Assembly (NCBI GenBank): GCA_024693225.1
Contig: JAILLI010000127.1
Location: 1 to 41,706 of the forward strand
Length of the DNA: 41,706 nucleotides
Source: Lachnospiraceae bacterium
GTDB lineage: Bacteria > Bacillota > Clostridia > Lachnospirales > Lachnospiraceae
Direction: 5' to 3'
Shown: piece by piece, positions 7,506 through 14,720 of the stretch
How positions within the stretch are numbered: position 1 is the stretch's first letter
How the letters are laid out: each line of letters opens with the position of its first letter
Notes under the pieces: model-generated
Database searches by the model: none
What the model was told of the DNA's origin: nothing
Seen by the model: the letters and a program-made list of their open reading frames with translations, nothing else
Position numbers and translations under genes: made by a program

Positions 7506-9365
7506 TTATTTTTCAAGCAGATAGCCGTTTATATCCACTCTGACCGGTTCGCCGGCAGCGTTTTGCGAAATGTCCGCAGTTGTTATATAAAGGCGGGCAT
7601 TTTCGTTTATGTCGATAGCGCTCATGGACCTGATCCGGTCACGGAAGTCTTCAAATTCAATTGTGCCCTCATTGTTCCTATGGCTGATATCCGCAAATTC
7701 CGTGCAGTAGTCCGACAGGTCGACTGTCATGTAAGGTGAGGCTCCTGAACTTATCTCGATCCTCTTGTCATAGATGAAGACCGGCAGGGCCGATGCATCG
7801 ACAGGTGTGTTCTTTTCGGAAGTATCATCGGGGTCGTGGGAGCGGATATTTACGTATGTCATTTTGGAATAATCGGAGATATCAAGGGTGCCGTCATTCG
7901 TATATTCTACGAGCTCACAGGCAAACCATCCGCTCTCCGGCCCGTCTTCCGCCCCGTTACCGTCCGGGGAGTCTTTTGCAATAGCCTTTGCGGCATCCGA
8001 TGCATCCTTATGCAGTTTGTCGATCATGTCCTTATCCATGCCTGAAAAATATCTTCTCAGACGGTCTTTTCCGAAGTCATCATCAGACAGATAACCGGCT
8101 GCGGCATTTGCTCTCGTATATTCCCTGTCGGTAAAGGTCCCTCCTGCCTCAAGCTTTTCAAGGTATGCAGAAAGAGTATGCTTTGCAAGGGTCGTTGACA
8201 GGGCCCTTGAGTTGATGCCGGGAAAGAAAACGGTAACTATGATGATGGCACATATTACCAGGATCAGGTTCCGGCCTATGATCTCGCCGTCGCGCCTGTA
8301 TTCGACGGTATAGTAAACGATATAGATTATCTCGAAGATGATGAAGGCGATCCCGAAGTACCTCTTGGGAGTGAGCCCGTACTGGCCTATACGGACAATG
8401 ACCGTATAGCACTGCATCAGTATAAAGGGCGCGAAGATCAGAGGACTGTTATAGGCAAACTTCTGCAGCAGGCCCTTGTTCTCGAAGATCGTGCAGGTGT
8501 AGGAGATGAACATTGATATTGTAAAGAGTGCCGTCAGTATGGCGTATACCGAATTGGACGGGACTGACCGTGTGATGATCAGCTTACCTATATATATGTA
8601 GATTATGATGTAGGCAAGCAGCGATATGGTCAACATGACATACCGGACAAGGATCTGATAGAACTTTACAGCCTTCTCGTTTTTCCTGATAAGTGCACAT
8701 ACCACGGCCGGTATATAGAAGAGGCCGTTTATCAGTATGATGATGGGTAGGATAAATTCAAAAGCATCATCATAGAGGAGGACGGAAACTATGATGGTAA
8801 GGAGCAGGACTCCAAGCTGTATGACCCCGTAGATTATGGCCGAAAAGAAGACAGAGCTCTGGCAGTTCATGACATGGTCGTTAAAGGGCTCGTCTATATC
8901 GTGACTGTATGAGAAATATATGGCCATAAGGACGGATATGACCAGAAGCCCCCCTGTATAGAGGGCGATCGTTCCCGTACCAAGGCTGTCGCGGACAGTT
9001 CTGAAAAGACCCCAGAACTTCATATGGGAATTCTCAGCCATATCGGAAAATAAGAAGCTTAAGAAAAGGGAGAGGAGGCCCGTAAGTGCGAATATGGCGT
9101 ATTTAACGGGGGCCTTCAATTTTGCCCTTATGCTCTCGAGGCAGAGAGAAAATACGGCAAAGAATGAGACAGCTACGCATATGTGAAAAAATATGTCCAT
9201 GGGGACCATTCCGATCTTTTCATGACCGAGCCCGATGGTGATATAGTTATGTATCGCGTAGAGTATGGTGGCTGCGATAATGCTGACCGTGGTGACCGGA
9301 TGGCTTGTAAGGAGCAGCCTGGGATATGAAAAGGCACTTTTGATAAATGATCTGATCTGTTCCAT
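7506..9365 (-). CDS. DUF4153 polytopic membrane protein
   Basis: A 619-residue integral membrane protein with about 12 hydrophobic segments in residues 1-~400, including the family-like stretch YGLTPKRYFGIAFIIFE. It ends in a soluble ~210-residue C-terminal domain (from ~LEAGGTFTDREY). This matches DUF4153, a family of unknown function, often with 8-13 TM helices. It starts at ATG 9365 after AAAGAAGAAAGGAATT. A ~170 nt leader with several stems lies upstream, so expression may be controlled at RNA level. It is a single gene, convergent with rho. Codon use resembles its neighbours. No catalytic motif is recognised; the soluble tail might be an extracytoplasmic sensor or binding domain, which is inference. 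Confidence 0.8.
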   Translation of the reverse strand: MEQIRSFIKSAFSYPRLLLTSHPVTTVSIIAATILYAIHNYITIGLGHEKIGMVPMDIFFHICVAVSFFAVFSLCLESIRAKLKAPVKYAIFALTGLLSLFLSFLFSDMAENSHMKFWGLFRTVRDSLGTGTIALYTGGLLVISVLMAIYFSYSHDIDEPFNDHVMNCQSSVFFSAIIYGVIQLGVLLLTIIVSVLLYDDAFEFILPIIILINGLFYIPAVVCALIRKNEKAVKFYQILVRYVMLTISLLAYIIIYIYIGKLIITRSVPSNSVYAILTALFTISMFISYTCTIFENKGLLQKFAYNSPLIFAPFILMQCYTVIVRIGQYGLTPKRYFGIAFIIFEIIYIVYYTVEYRRDGEIIGRNLILVICAIIIVTVFFPGINSRALSTTLAKHTLSAYLEKLEAGGTFTDREYTRANAAAGYLSDDDFGKDRLRRYFSGMDKDMIDKLHKDASDAAKAIAKDSPDGNGAEDGPESGWFACELVEYTNDGTLDISDYSKMTYVNIRSHDPDDTSEKNTPVDASALPVFIYDKRIEISSGASPYMTVDLSDYCTEFADISHRNNEGTIEFEDFRDRIRSMSAIDINENARLYITTADISQNAAGEPVRVDINGYLLEK

Positions 9366-9533
9366 GTTAATTCCTTTCTTCTTTAACCTCAGCCCATTTA
9401 CAACTGCCTTCGGCAGGGGCTGAGGCTATATATCAGGTTTTTGCAAAAAAACTGACGCGATCTTCCATATGATCGTTCGGCCGGAAAATCCTTACCACAT
9501 CAGTCGTTTACGGGCAACCGGCCATATCAACAA
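9366..9533 (-). promoter_or_regulatory. Structured leader of the DUF4153 gene
   Basis: The predicted minus-strand leader contains several stems. One is a 9-bp stem CCTCAGCCC/GGGCTGAGG (9425-9417 with 9395-9387) enclosing a 5-bp CTGCC/GGCAG hairpin plus an 8-nt one-sided bulge. Others are CGATC/GATCG (9475-9471 with 9462-9458) and GGCCGG/CCGGCC (9523-9518 with 9484-9479) closing a 33-nt loop. A palindrome TTTTTGCAAAAA lies at 9438-9449. It does not match a riboswitch class I can name. The large stem ends ~20 bases before the start codon, close enough to affect ribosome access. Confidence 0.5.
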
Positions 9534-9539
9534 TTTATA

Positions 9540-9569
9540 ATTATACAATATGTGCAATGATAATATCAA
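9540..9569 (-). promoter_or_regulatory. Promoter of the DUF4153 gene
   Basis: On the minus strand TTGATA (9569-9564) is followed after 18 bp by a perfect TATAAT (9545-9540). The predicted start is near 9533, which defines the ~170 nt structured leader. Confidence 0.65.
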
Positions 9570-9592
9570 GCAGGTGCGATATGTGGTATGTA

Positions 9593-9622
9593 TTGCCCAA
9601 ATGCCGGGCAGGATAGTATAAT
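9593..9622 (+). promoter_or_regulatory. Promoter of the lipoprotein gene
   Basis: TTGCCC (9593-9598) and TATAAT (9617-9622) are 18 bp apart. The inverted repeat TGCCC/GGGCA (9594-9598 and 9606-9610) overlaps the -35 and spacer. The ~140 nt leader holds a near-palindrome around 9651-9671 (CGATC-ATGC/GCAT-GATCG arms). Confidence 0.55.
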
Positions 9623-9771
9623 ATGATGACAGGGTCAAAAGGTCATGAATCGATCATGCTTGCATGGATCGCTTTATGGACCTGGGACCCGCAAAATACG
9701 AGTAAGTAGCGCTGTTGCACGGCTGTCTAAAAACTCATATAACGGGAAGAACATACAAAGAAAGGGAGATC

Positions 9772-11262
9772 ATGACAAGGAAAAATCATAATTTGTTAAG
9801 GCTCAGATCGATATTTACGACAGCTGCTGTATCTGCCTGCTTGACGGCTCTTCTTTGCGCCTGTGCGGGAAGCCATGTGGAGGATGCACCCGCGGCCGGT
9901 GGTAAGCCTAAGGTGGAGAATGAGACCGGGCCGGTCTCTTCTGATGATCCGGCCGCTGAGGACAGGGTAAAAGTGGAAAAAGAGGATGACCGCACAGATC
10001 CGACCCGCATCTTTGAACTGTCAAAAACAATGGATATCGAGGAAATGCTAAAAGCGTATTCCATCGGCTTTTCCCTTGAGAATGAACCGGATTTTGACAG
10101 GATCCTCTATAACGGCGACATTGGTGACCTTATCGGTCAATACAAGGATATAGACCTTAACGGGGACAAGGTGTCCGATCCCATAATCCGTACGGCCAAA
10201 GAGAAGGATGGTGAGATAAGCGTCAGTTACAGGATAGCCATAACAGACGGTCCCGCCATTGAGACCCCGACTGTAGTCGACGCACTGGGCATGTACAGGT
10301 CCGGCGGAGATGTTTTTGAGTTCAATGATATAGATGATGACGGGATCGATGAGGTATTGCATACCAGGTATTACCTGTCCACGGCCGGCTTTCACGTGGC
10401 GGAATGTAACATATACCATGTGACCGGAAACGAATGGAAAGGCCGCGCGCTGACGGAGGAGGTATATGATGCCGTGGGCGCGGAACTGACCGGTGACGGT
10501 GCGGCAGTCCTTGTTGACTATTCCGATAAATGGTCCCACTGTTATGATGTCTTTCTTTATAAAAAGGATGGTGACGACTTTAAATGCACCGGGAACGGGA
10601 CCGAATATGTAAAAGAATTCTGGCCCGTAAAATATTCCAATTCGTTCTCGCTTGCAAGCGACCTTACGGATGAGGAAAGGGGAGCCCTTTCGGACTTTGT
10701 GAACACAGTAGCCATGACGGGTAAGCTTCCTGACGGAACAGATGTGTCTGACTTTGTCGAAGCGACGGGAAAAAAGCTTGAGGGCGGGTTTTCGGCCGGT
10801 GTCTTCTGGTTTACGATCGTCGATCTGGGGCAGGATGACCAGTTTGGTATAAGGGTATGGGCTTCCATGCGTGAAGAAGGTGACGGGCTTCTCGGAGGCA
10901 GTGAGACGGACAGGCTGTACGGGTTTGATATGAAGGATAAGAAAGCTTTTTTCATAAGCGATCAGAGCGTATTCAGATATTATAAGGGCGGATATTTTGT
11001 TATGAGCTCGGCCGACGGGAACGAGTACAGCGCATGCAGATACGATCCGGCAGGACGGACCCTTGAGGTCCTTGCCACATCTGATGACATGTGGTCGGAT
11101 GAGATCGAAGGCGCCCTTAAGGACTGTGAGATCGTTTCGCCTCCGGAATTTAGCATTAACGGTAATTTCTTCCTCTACAGGCAGCTGGGAACCGGCCTGG
11201 AGATAGTAAACAACGGTCAGGCCTCCCCTGATGAGTCCGATATGCATAATGAATTCTACTAG
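9772..11262 (+). CDS. Secreted lipoprotein of unknown function
   Basis: A 496-residue lipoprotein. The start is ATG 9772 (MTRKNHNLLRLRSIF) because GAAAGGGAG precedes it; an in-frame TTG at 9715 lacks such a site. The signal peptide ends in the lipobox LCAC with the lipidated cysteine at C31, followed by an acidic, low-complexity linker to ~residue 80. The body contains two Asp-rich loops, DIDLNGDKVSD and DIDDDGIDE, that look like EF-hand or FG-GAP type calcium loops in a beta-rich fold. No family is recognised with confidence. The second lipoprotein at 39789 has the same LCAC lipobox and a similar DMNSDGIDE loop. A pseudogene begins nine bases downstream with AGGAGG between, so the two were probably co-transcribed. 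Confidence 0.75.
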   Translation: MTRKNHNLLRLRSIFTTAAVSACLTALLCACAGSHVEDAPAAGGKPKVENETGPVSSDDPAAEDRVKVEKEDDRTDPTRIFELSKTMDIEEMLKAYSIGFSLENEPDFDRILYNGDIGDLIGQYKDIDLNGDKVSDPIIRTAKEKDGEISVSYRIAITDGPAIETPTVVDALGMYRSGGDVFEFNDIDDDGIDEVLHTRYYLSTAGFHVAECNIYHVTGNEWKGRALTEEVYDAVGAELTGDGAAVLVDYSDKWSHCYDVFLYKKDGDDFKCTGNGTEYVKEFWPVKYSNSFSLASDLTDEERGALSDFVNTVAMTGKLPDGTDVSDFVEATGKKLEGGFSAGVFWFTIVDLGQDDQFGIRVWASMREEGDGLLGGSETDRLYGFDMKDKKAFFISDQSVFRYYKGGYFVMSSADGNEYSACRYDPAGRTLEVLATSDDMWSDEIEGALKDCEIVSPPEFSINGNFFLYRQLGTGLEIVNNGQASPDESDMHNEFY

Positions 11263-11271
11263 GAGGAAAAC

Positions 11272-11624
11272 ATGAAAAGACCGATCGCTTTTATATTGAC
11301 AATTATCCTGACCATGTCACAGTCTGCCATGACCGCATATGGCATGGAAGGTGTACCCCTTGACAGTATGGCATCGGAGGAAGGTGCGGCTTCTGATGCG
11401 GCAGGGATTGAAGAAGCGGGAGAGTATGAGAGGGTAACTGAAAAGCTGTGATAAGCCCGAAAAATGCTACCGACAAGACGGTCACCTGGAAATCATCAAA
11501 TAAAAAGATTGCCACGGTCAGCAAAAAAGGCAGGGTCAAAGGCCTTAAAAAGGGAAAGGTAAAGATAACCGTTACCACCAGGGACCAAAAGAAAAAGGCA
11601 ACCTGCACAGTCACTGTAAAATAA
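11272..11624 (+). pseudogene. Frameshifted secreted Big_2 (Ig-like) protein
   Basis: ATG 11272, after AGGAGGAAAAC, opens a 59-residue frame: a signal peptide (MKRPIAFILTIILTMSQS...AYG) and an acidic linker, ending at TGA 11449-11451. Immediately after, another frame encodes the body of a bacterial Ig-like group 2 domain: ISPKNATDKTVTWKSSN, KKIATVSKKGRVKGLKKG and the CTVTVK terminus at 11624. The Big_2 domain lacks its first strands, and the frames differ by a net loss of 1 mod 3 bases. The junction GAAAAGCTG/TGATAAGC would be explained by loss of one copy of a short AAAGCTG repeat, which is inference. The remnant is probably not functional unless the frame is corrected. Confidence 0.75.
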
Positions 11625-11642
11625 ATCTCCCGACAGGGGTAA

Positions 11643-11671
11643 TTGATTTTGGGTGGAAATGCCGATATAAT
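11643..11671 (+). promoter_or_regulatory. Promoter of the HD-GYP gene
   Basis: TTGATT (11643-11648), a 17-bp spacer and a perfect TATAAT (11666-11671) lie 40 bp before the start codon. Confidence 0.75.
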
Positions 11672-11710
11672 GTTTGTTACATTGTTATGAACCATTTCAT
11701 GGGAGGTTCC

Positions 11711-12973
11711 ATGTCGATAAGGAATAAAAGAGACAAAAGAGGTGTAGCCATACTGGTCATCATCTTTATCATACTGATGGCAGGCCTTTTCGGTCTTGAG
11801 GCCAAGGTGAGGTATGACATGAACAATCCTTTCCAGTACCATCTCCGCTTTGGAGGGGAAGAAGGAGAGGTGTCGGAAAGTGCGGACGGATCCATAAACG
11901 AGACCGATGAGTACCGGTACTCCGTGGAAATATCCAAGAAGTGGCTCAATGACCCGGATGGCCCCCTGCAGACATACGGTGCACAGTATGACAATTCCCT
12001 TACCAATCTGTCGGAATACGATATAGTCAACTGGAGCCTTGTCATCTATGTTCCGGAGAGGAACATCACCATAGACAGCAGCTGGAACGGGACCTGGGAA
12101 TACAACAAGAAAGAAAATACCATATTCTTTACACCCGATGAGCTCGTCAACGGGACCATCAAGTCGGGTGAGGCAGCCAACTTCGGAGCGGTCATGATCT
12201 CGGAGGAGCTGATGAACTTTACCGACGTATCCTTTACCGGCTGCAGATTCCGTCCCATAACAGGATACTTCCTTTTCTGGATCATCATAATACTTCTGGT
12301 CGCCTGGTTCACGTCTGTGATAGCATTTATCCTCTATCTGCTGAGGGAGGAATACCACAGGAAAAATTCGGAGAAGCTCAATAATGTTATCTCACAGACA
12401 ATGACCACCTTTGTCAATTTTATCGATACAAAGGACAGATATACCAGGGGACACAGCGCCAGGGTATCCTACTATTCCCAGAAGATCGCTGAAAAGCTCG
12501 GAATGAGCGAGGATGAGGTCCGTGATATAGGCTATATAGGACTTATGCATGACTGCGGAAAGCTCTCGATACCCGGCCGCATACTTAACAAGCCCGGAAA
12601 GCTGACACTTGAAGAGTTTAACGAGATGAAGGCTCATACGGTGAACGGAGAGCGGATGCTCAAAGATTTTACCGCCATAGACGGCATCATAGACGGAGCC
12701 CTCTACCATCACGAGAGATATGACGGAACGGGATACATGAAGGGGCTCGCAGGTGAAGACATACCTCTTGTCGCGAGGATAATATGTGTGGCGGATGCTC
12801 TTGATGCCATGAGTTCCGACAGGATATACCGTAACCATCTGACCAGGGATGTGATATTGGCGGAACTTACCAACAACAAGGGTACCCAGTTTGATCCGAG
12901 GATAGCCCAGATCATGATAGATATGATAGAGAGCGGAGAAGTCTTTGTGGGAGAGGATGTGTCAGCCTCTTAG
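11711..12973 (+). CDS. Membrane HD-GYP phosphodiesterase with CBM2-like outside domain
   Basis: A probable c-di-GMP phosphodiesterase, 420 residues. The start is ATG 11711 (MSIRNKRDKRG), four bases after GGGAGG; an in-frame ATG at 11687 has a poorer site. Order: TM1 (~10-30); an extracytoplasmic domain (~60-175); TM2 (~185-212); HD-GYP (~230-415). HD is H280-D281 in MHDCGKL. The second motif is HHERYDGTGYM with H333-H334, where GYP reads GYM (341-343), a mild deviation. The outside domain carries W-S-L-V-I-Y-V-P, SSWNGTW, LVNGTIKSGEAANFG, the pattern of cellulose-binding CBM2 modules. The CBM2 assignment is by eye. It may sense plant polysaccharide or simply share the fold. It is a single gene with its own promoter. 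Confidence 0.85.
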   Translation: MSIRNKRDKRGVAILVIIFIILMAGLFGLEAKVRYDMNNPFQYHLRFGGEEGEVSESADGSINETDEYRYSVEISKKWLNDPDGPLQTYGAQYDNSLTNLSEYDIVNWSLVIYVPERNITIDSSWNGTWEYNKKENTIFFTPDELVNGTIKSGEAANFGAVMISEELMNFTDVSFTGCRFRPITGYFLFWIIIILLVAWFTSVIAFILYLLREEYHRKNSEKLNNVISQTMTTFVNFIDTKDRYTRGHSARVSYYSQKIAEKLGMSEDEVRDIGYIGLMHDCGKLSIPGRILNKPGKLTLEEFNEMKAHTVNGERMLKDFTAIDGIIDGALYHHERYDGTGYMKGLAGEDIPLVARIICVADALDAMSSDRIYRNHLTRDVILAELTNNKGTQFDPRIAQIMIDMIESGEVFVGEDVSAS

Positions 12974-13086
12974 TGAGCTCCGTATTCAGCCGCTTCTCAC
13001 GCCGGGGTTCTCCCATCCAAAGAGGGTATATCCGAGTGGCGAAGGCGAATATGCAAGGGCAGTGCTTTGGTGCAAAGGAGTAAGAT

Positions 13087-14043
13087 ATGAAAAAGATTGC
13101 GGTTTTTTATGATCCACTTACCGAAGAACATCGGAAGATGATAAAAGAAGCGGCGGACAGTAAGGGTTTTTCCGTCGCTTTCTGTTCTGGTGAAGAGGAG
13201 GCAGCCGGTGAGGTGGAGGACGCCGAGGTGATCTTTACCTTAAATGCAAATCTTGCATCCAAAGGTAAAAAGGTCAGATGGATCTGTACACCTTCAGCCG
13301 GAGTGGATCATTTCCTGCCTTACGTTACCGGAACGGATATAATGCTTTCAAACTCATCGGGAGCATACGGGGTCACGATAGCCGAGCATATCGTAACGGT
13401 GACCCTTGAGCTTATGAGGAGAAGATGCGAGTACAGTAAGTTCGTGGAAAAGAGACAGTGGCGCAATGATCTTCCCGTAAGGTCCGTAAAAGGTTCAAGG
13501 ATAGTCATGCTGGGGACCGGGGATATAGGAAGAGAGGCCGCCATAAGGCTGCGGTCATTCGGTCCGGAGAGCATCACGGGAGTAAACCGTCACGGCAGCA
13601 ATCCGTCTGGTATCTTTGATGAGGTGGTAACGTCGGATGATCTTGAGAGAGTACTTCCCGATACGGATCTGCTCATAATGAGCCTTCCGTCAACCGATAA
13701 GACAAAGGCGATCATGTCAAAGGAAAGACTGATGATGCTGCCAAAGACCGCATATATAGTCAACGTCGGACGTGGGAATGCCATCGAAGAGAGGGCACTT
13801 GAGAAGCTGCTGAGGGATGGAGAGCTTGCGGGTGCGGCACTTGATGTATTTGAAAAAGAGCCCCTTGATCCTGCAAGCAGCCTGTGGGACTGCCCCCGCC
13901 TTATCATCACGCCCCATGTTGCGGGGAACTGGACCCTTCCCTATACGGTTGACAGGATCGTGGACCTCTTCCTTGAGGACTTTGACAACTACTGTAACGA
14001 CAGGCCGCTTTGCCGCTTCGTGGATACAAAAGCAGGATATTGA
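13087..14043 (+). CDS. D-isomer 2-hydroxyacid dehydrogenase
   Basis: A cytoplasmic NAD(P)-dependent oxidoreductase of the D-2-hydroxyacid dehydrogenase family (318 residues) that reduces a 2-oxoacid. The start is ATG 13087 after AAAGGAGTAAG. The N-terminal half-domain carries PSAGVDHFLPYV, the substrate loop. The NAD-binding Rossmann fold has GTGDIGREAA. The catalytic triad is visible as Arg in NVGRGNAIEE, Glu in FEKEPLDP and His in TPHVAGN. The substrate cannot be deduced. The PHVAGN form and short length resemble the glyoxylate/hydroxypyruvate-like branch more than PGDH or lactate dehydrogenase. There are no co-operonic metabolic genes. The 113 bp upstream of it hold no clear promoter. Confidence 0.9.
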   Translation: MKKIAVFYDPLTEEHRKMIKEAADSKGFSVAFCSGEEEAAGEVEDAEVIFTLNANLASKGKKVRWICTPSAGVDHFLPYVTGTDIMLSNSSGAYGVTIAEHIVTVTLELMRRRCEYSKFVEKRQWRNDLPVRSVKGSRIVMLGTGDIGREAAIRLRSFGPESITGVNRHGSNPSGIFDEVVTSDDLERVLPDTDLLIMSLPSTDKTKAIMSKERLMMLPKTAYIVNVGRGNAIEERALEKLLRDGELAGAALDVFEKEPLDPASSLWDCPRLIITPHVAGNWTLPYTVDRIVDLFLEDFDNYCNDRPLCRFVDTKAGY

Positions 14044-14055
14044 GCAGTGTGATGC

Positions 14056-14084
14056 TTGTGTGACAGATCAAATGCTAATATAAT
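14056..14084 (+). promoter_or_regulatory. Promoter of the double-glycine peptide gene
   Basis: TTGTGT (14056-14061), 17 bp, then a perfect TATAAT (14079-14084). The leader is ~55 nt and ends in AGGAGG. The peptide is therefore transcribed on its own rather than from the dehydrogenase. Confidence 0.55.
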
Positions 14085-14146
14085 ATCACCAAAGGGTACG
14101 GCAGATATAATAAATATACACCGGTTAAGCAAAGGAGGATATGGAC

Positions 14147-14374
14147 ATGGATAAGAACAAGATGATAAACAGCGAACAGCTTGAACAGATCAGCGGAGGC
14201 TTCCTGGTTGAAGATGCAGCCAATAATAAATTCTGGGTGGCAAGACCTGACGGAACCCTGCTTCCCGCTCCCACTAAGGAAAAGGCCGAAGAGATCGCAA
14301 AGCAGTACAGTGTCAGCACTGATGTAATGTCAGCGGAAGCCTACAAAGAAAAATACGGACGTTATCCCGGATAA
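14147..14374 (+). CDS. Small peptide with double-glycine (bacteriocin-type) leader
   Basis: A 75-residue peptide. The start is ATG 14147 (MDKNKMINSEQLEQISGG), eight bases after AGGAGG; an in-frame ATG at 14141 is only two bases from that site. The first 18 residues fit a class II bacteriocin/RiPP leader: an ELEQISGG-like end with the GG pair expected to be cut by a C39 peptidase of an ABC transporter. The remaining 57 residues (FLVEDAANNKFWVARPDG... to ...YKEKYGRYPG) have no cysteine and are not strongly cationic, so no lanthipeptide or sactipeptide is implied. No maturation enzyme or C39 exporter is in the window. Related families (for example Nif11-like) are possible. The function is unassigned. 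It is a standalone cistron. Confidence 0.7.
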   Translation: MDKNKMINSEQLEQISGGFLVEDAANNKFWVARPDGTLLPAPTKEKAEEIAKQYSVSTDVMSAEAYKEKYGRYPG

Positions 14375-14392
14375 TGACCGGATAAAAAGTGC

Positions 14393-14421
14393 TTGATTAA
14401 ATCCGCAGGTTGCGTTATAAT
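14393..14421 (+). promoter_or_regulatory. Promoter of rpmE
   Basis: TTGATT (14393-14398), 17 bp, and TATAAT (14416-14421), placed 45 bp before the rpmE start. Confidence 0.75.
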
Positions 14422-14466
14422 CTTCGTGCTGTGTCATAAAAGCGGTATTGAAAGAGGTGAATTGAA

Positions 14467-14667
14467 ATGAAGGAAGGATTACATCCCGCATATCATCAGG
14501 CAACAGTTACCTGTAACTGCGGAAATACATTTGTAGTAGGTTCCACAAAAGAAGATATTCACGTGGAGATCTGTTCCAAGTGCCATTCATTCTATACGGG
14601 ACAGCAGAAGGGCGCAAGGACTGACGGACGTATTGATAAGTTCAACAAGAAGTACGGCGTTAAATAA
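14467..14667 (+). CDS. rpmE: Ribosomal protein L31 (zinc type)
   Basis: A 66-residue large-subunit ribosomal protein L31. The zinc-binding cysteines are seen as CNC (16/18) and CSKC (36/39), the C+ form, so a zinc-starvation paralogue may exist elsewhere. The KEGLHPAYH start, FVVGSTK centre and [11 protein letters not shown] end are typical. It starts at ATG 14467 after AGAGGTGAATTGAA. It has its own promoter and a strong terminator at 14676-14702; readthrough would feed the DUF1385 gene. The rpmE-DUF1385-prmC-prfA order is common in clostridia. Confidence 0.97.
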   Translation: MKEGLHPAYHQATVTCNCGNTFVVGSTKEDIHVEICSKCHSFYTGQQKGARTDGRIDKFNKKYGVK

Positions 14668-14675
14668 GAACTGTA

Positions 14676-14702
14676 ATGAGTGCTTCGGCACTCATTTTTT
14701 TT
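14676..14702 (+). terminator. Intrinsic terminator after rpmE
   Basis: ATGAGTGC and GCACTCAT form an 8-bp stem around a TTCG tetraloop, followed by eight or nine T. This is a textbook Rho-independent terminator that may also attenuate transcription into the next gene. Confidence 0.92.
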
Positions 14703-14720
14703 GTTCGGGAGAGGACGGAT

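Noticed and set aside
9366-9533. c-di-GMP riboswitch upstream of the DUF4153 gene
   Set aside because: Considered because of the many c-di-GMP genes, but neither class I nor class II core sequences are present.
10048-11247. A 399-codon open frame on the minus strand opposite the lipoprotein gene
   Set aside because: It lies wholly antisense to a gene with a clear signal peptide, promoter and ribosome site, and its own start has no such support. Its composition matches a shadow of biased codons.
11303-12358. A 351-codon minus-strand frame across the Big_2 relic and HD-GYP gene
   Set aside because: It crosses a plus-strand promoter and two unrelated plus-strand coding regions and encodes no recognisable domain.
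12974-13086. tRNA or riboswitch in the gap before the dehydrogenase
   Set aside because: Only short repeats and a CTTTG/CAAAG mini-hairpin are seen; no cloverleaf or known aptamer core.
14676-14720. N-terminal extension of the DUF1385 protein
   Set aside because: The extra codons are the rpmE terminator stem and T run; the family start motif begins after ATG 14721.
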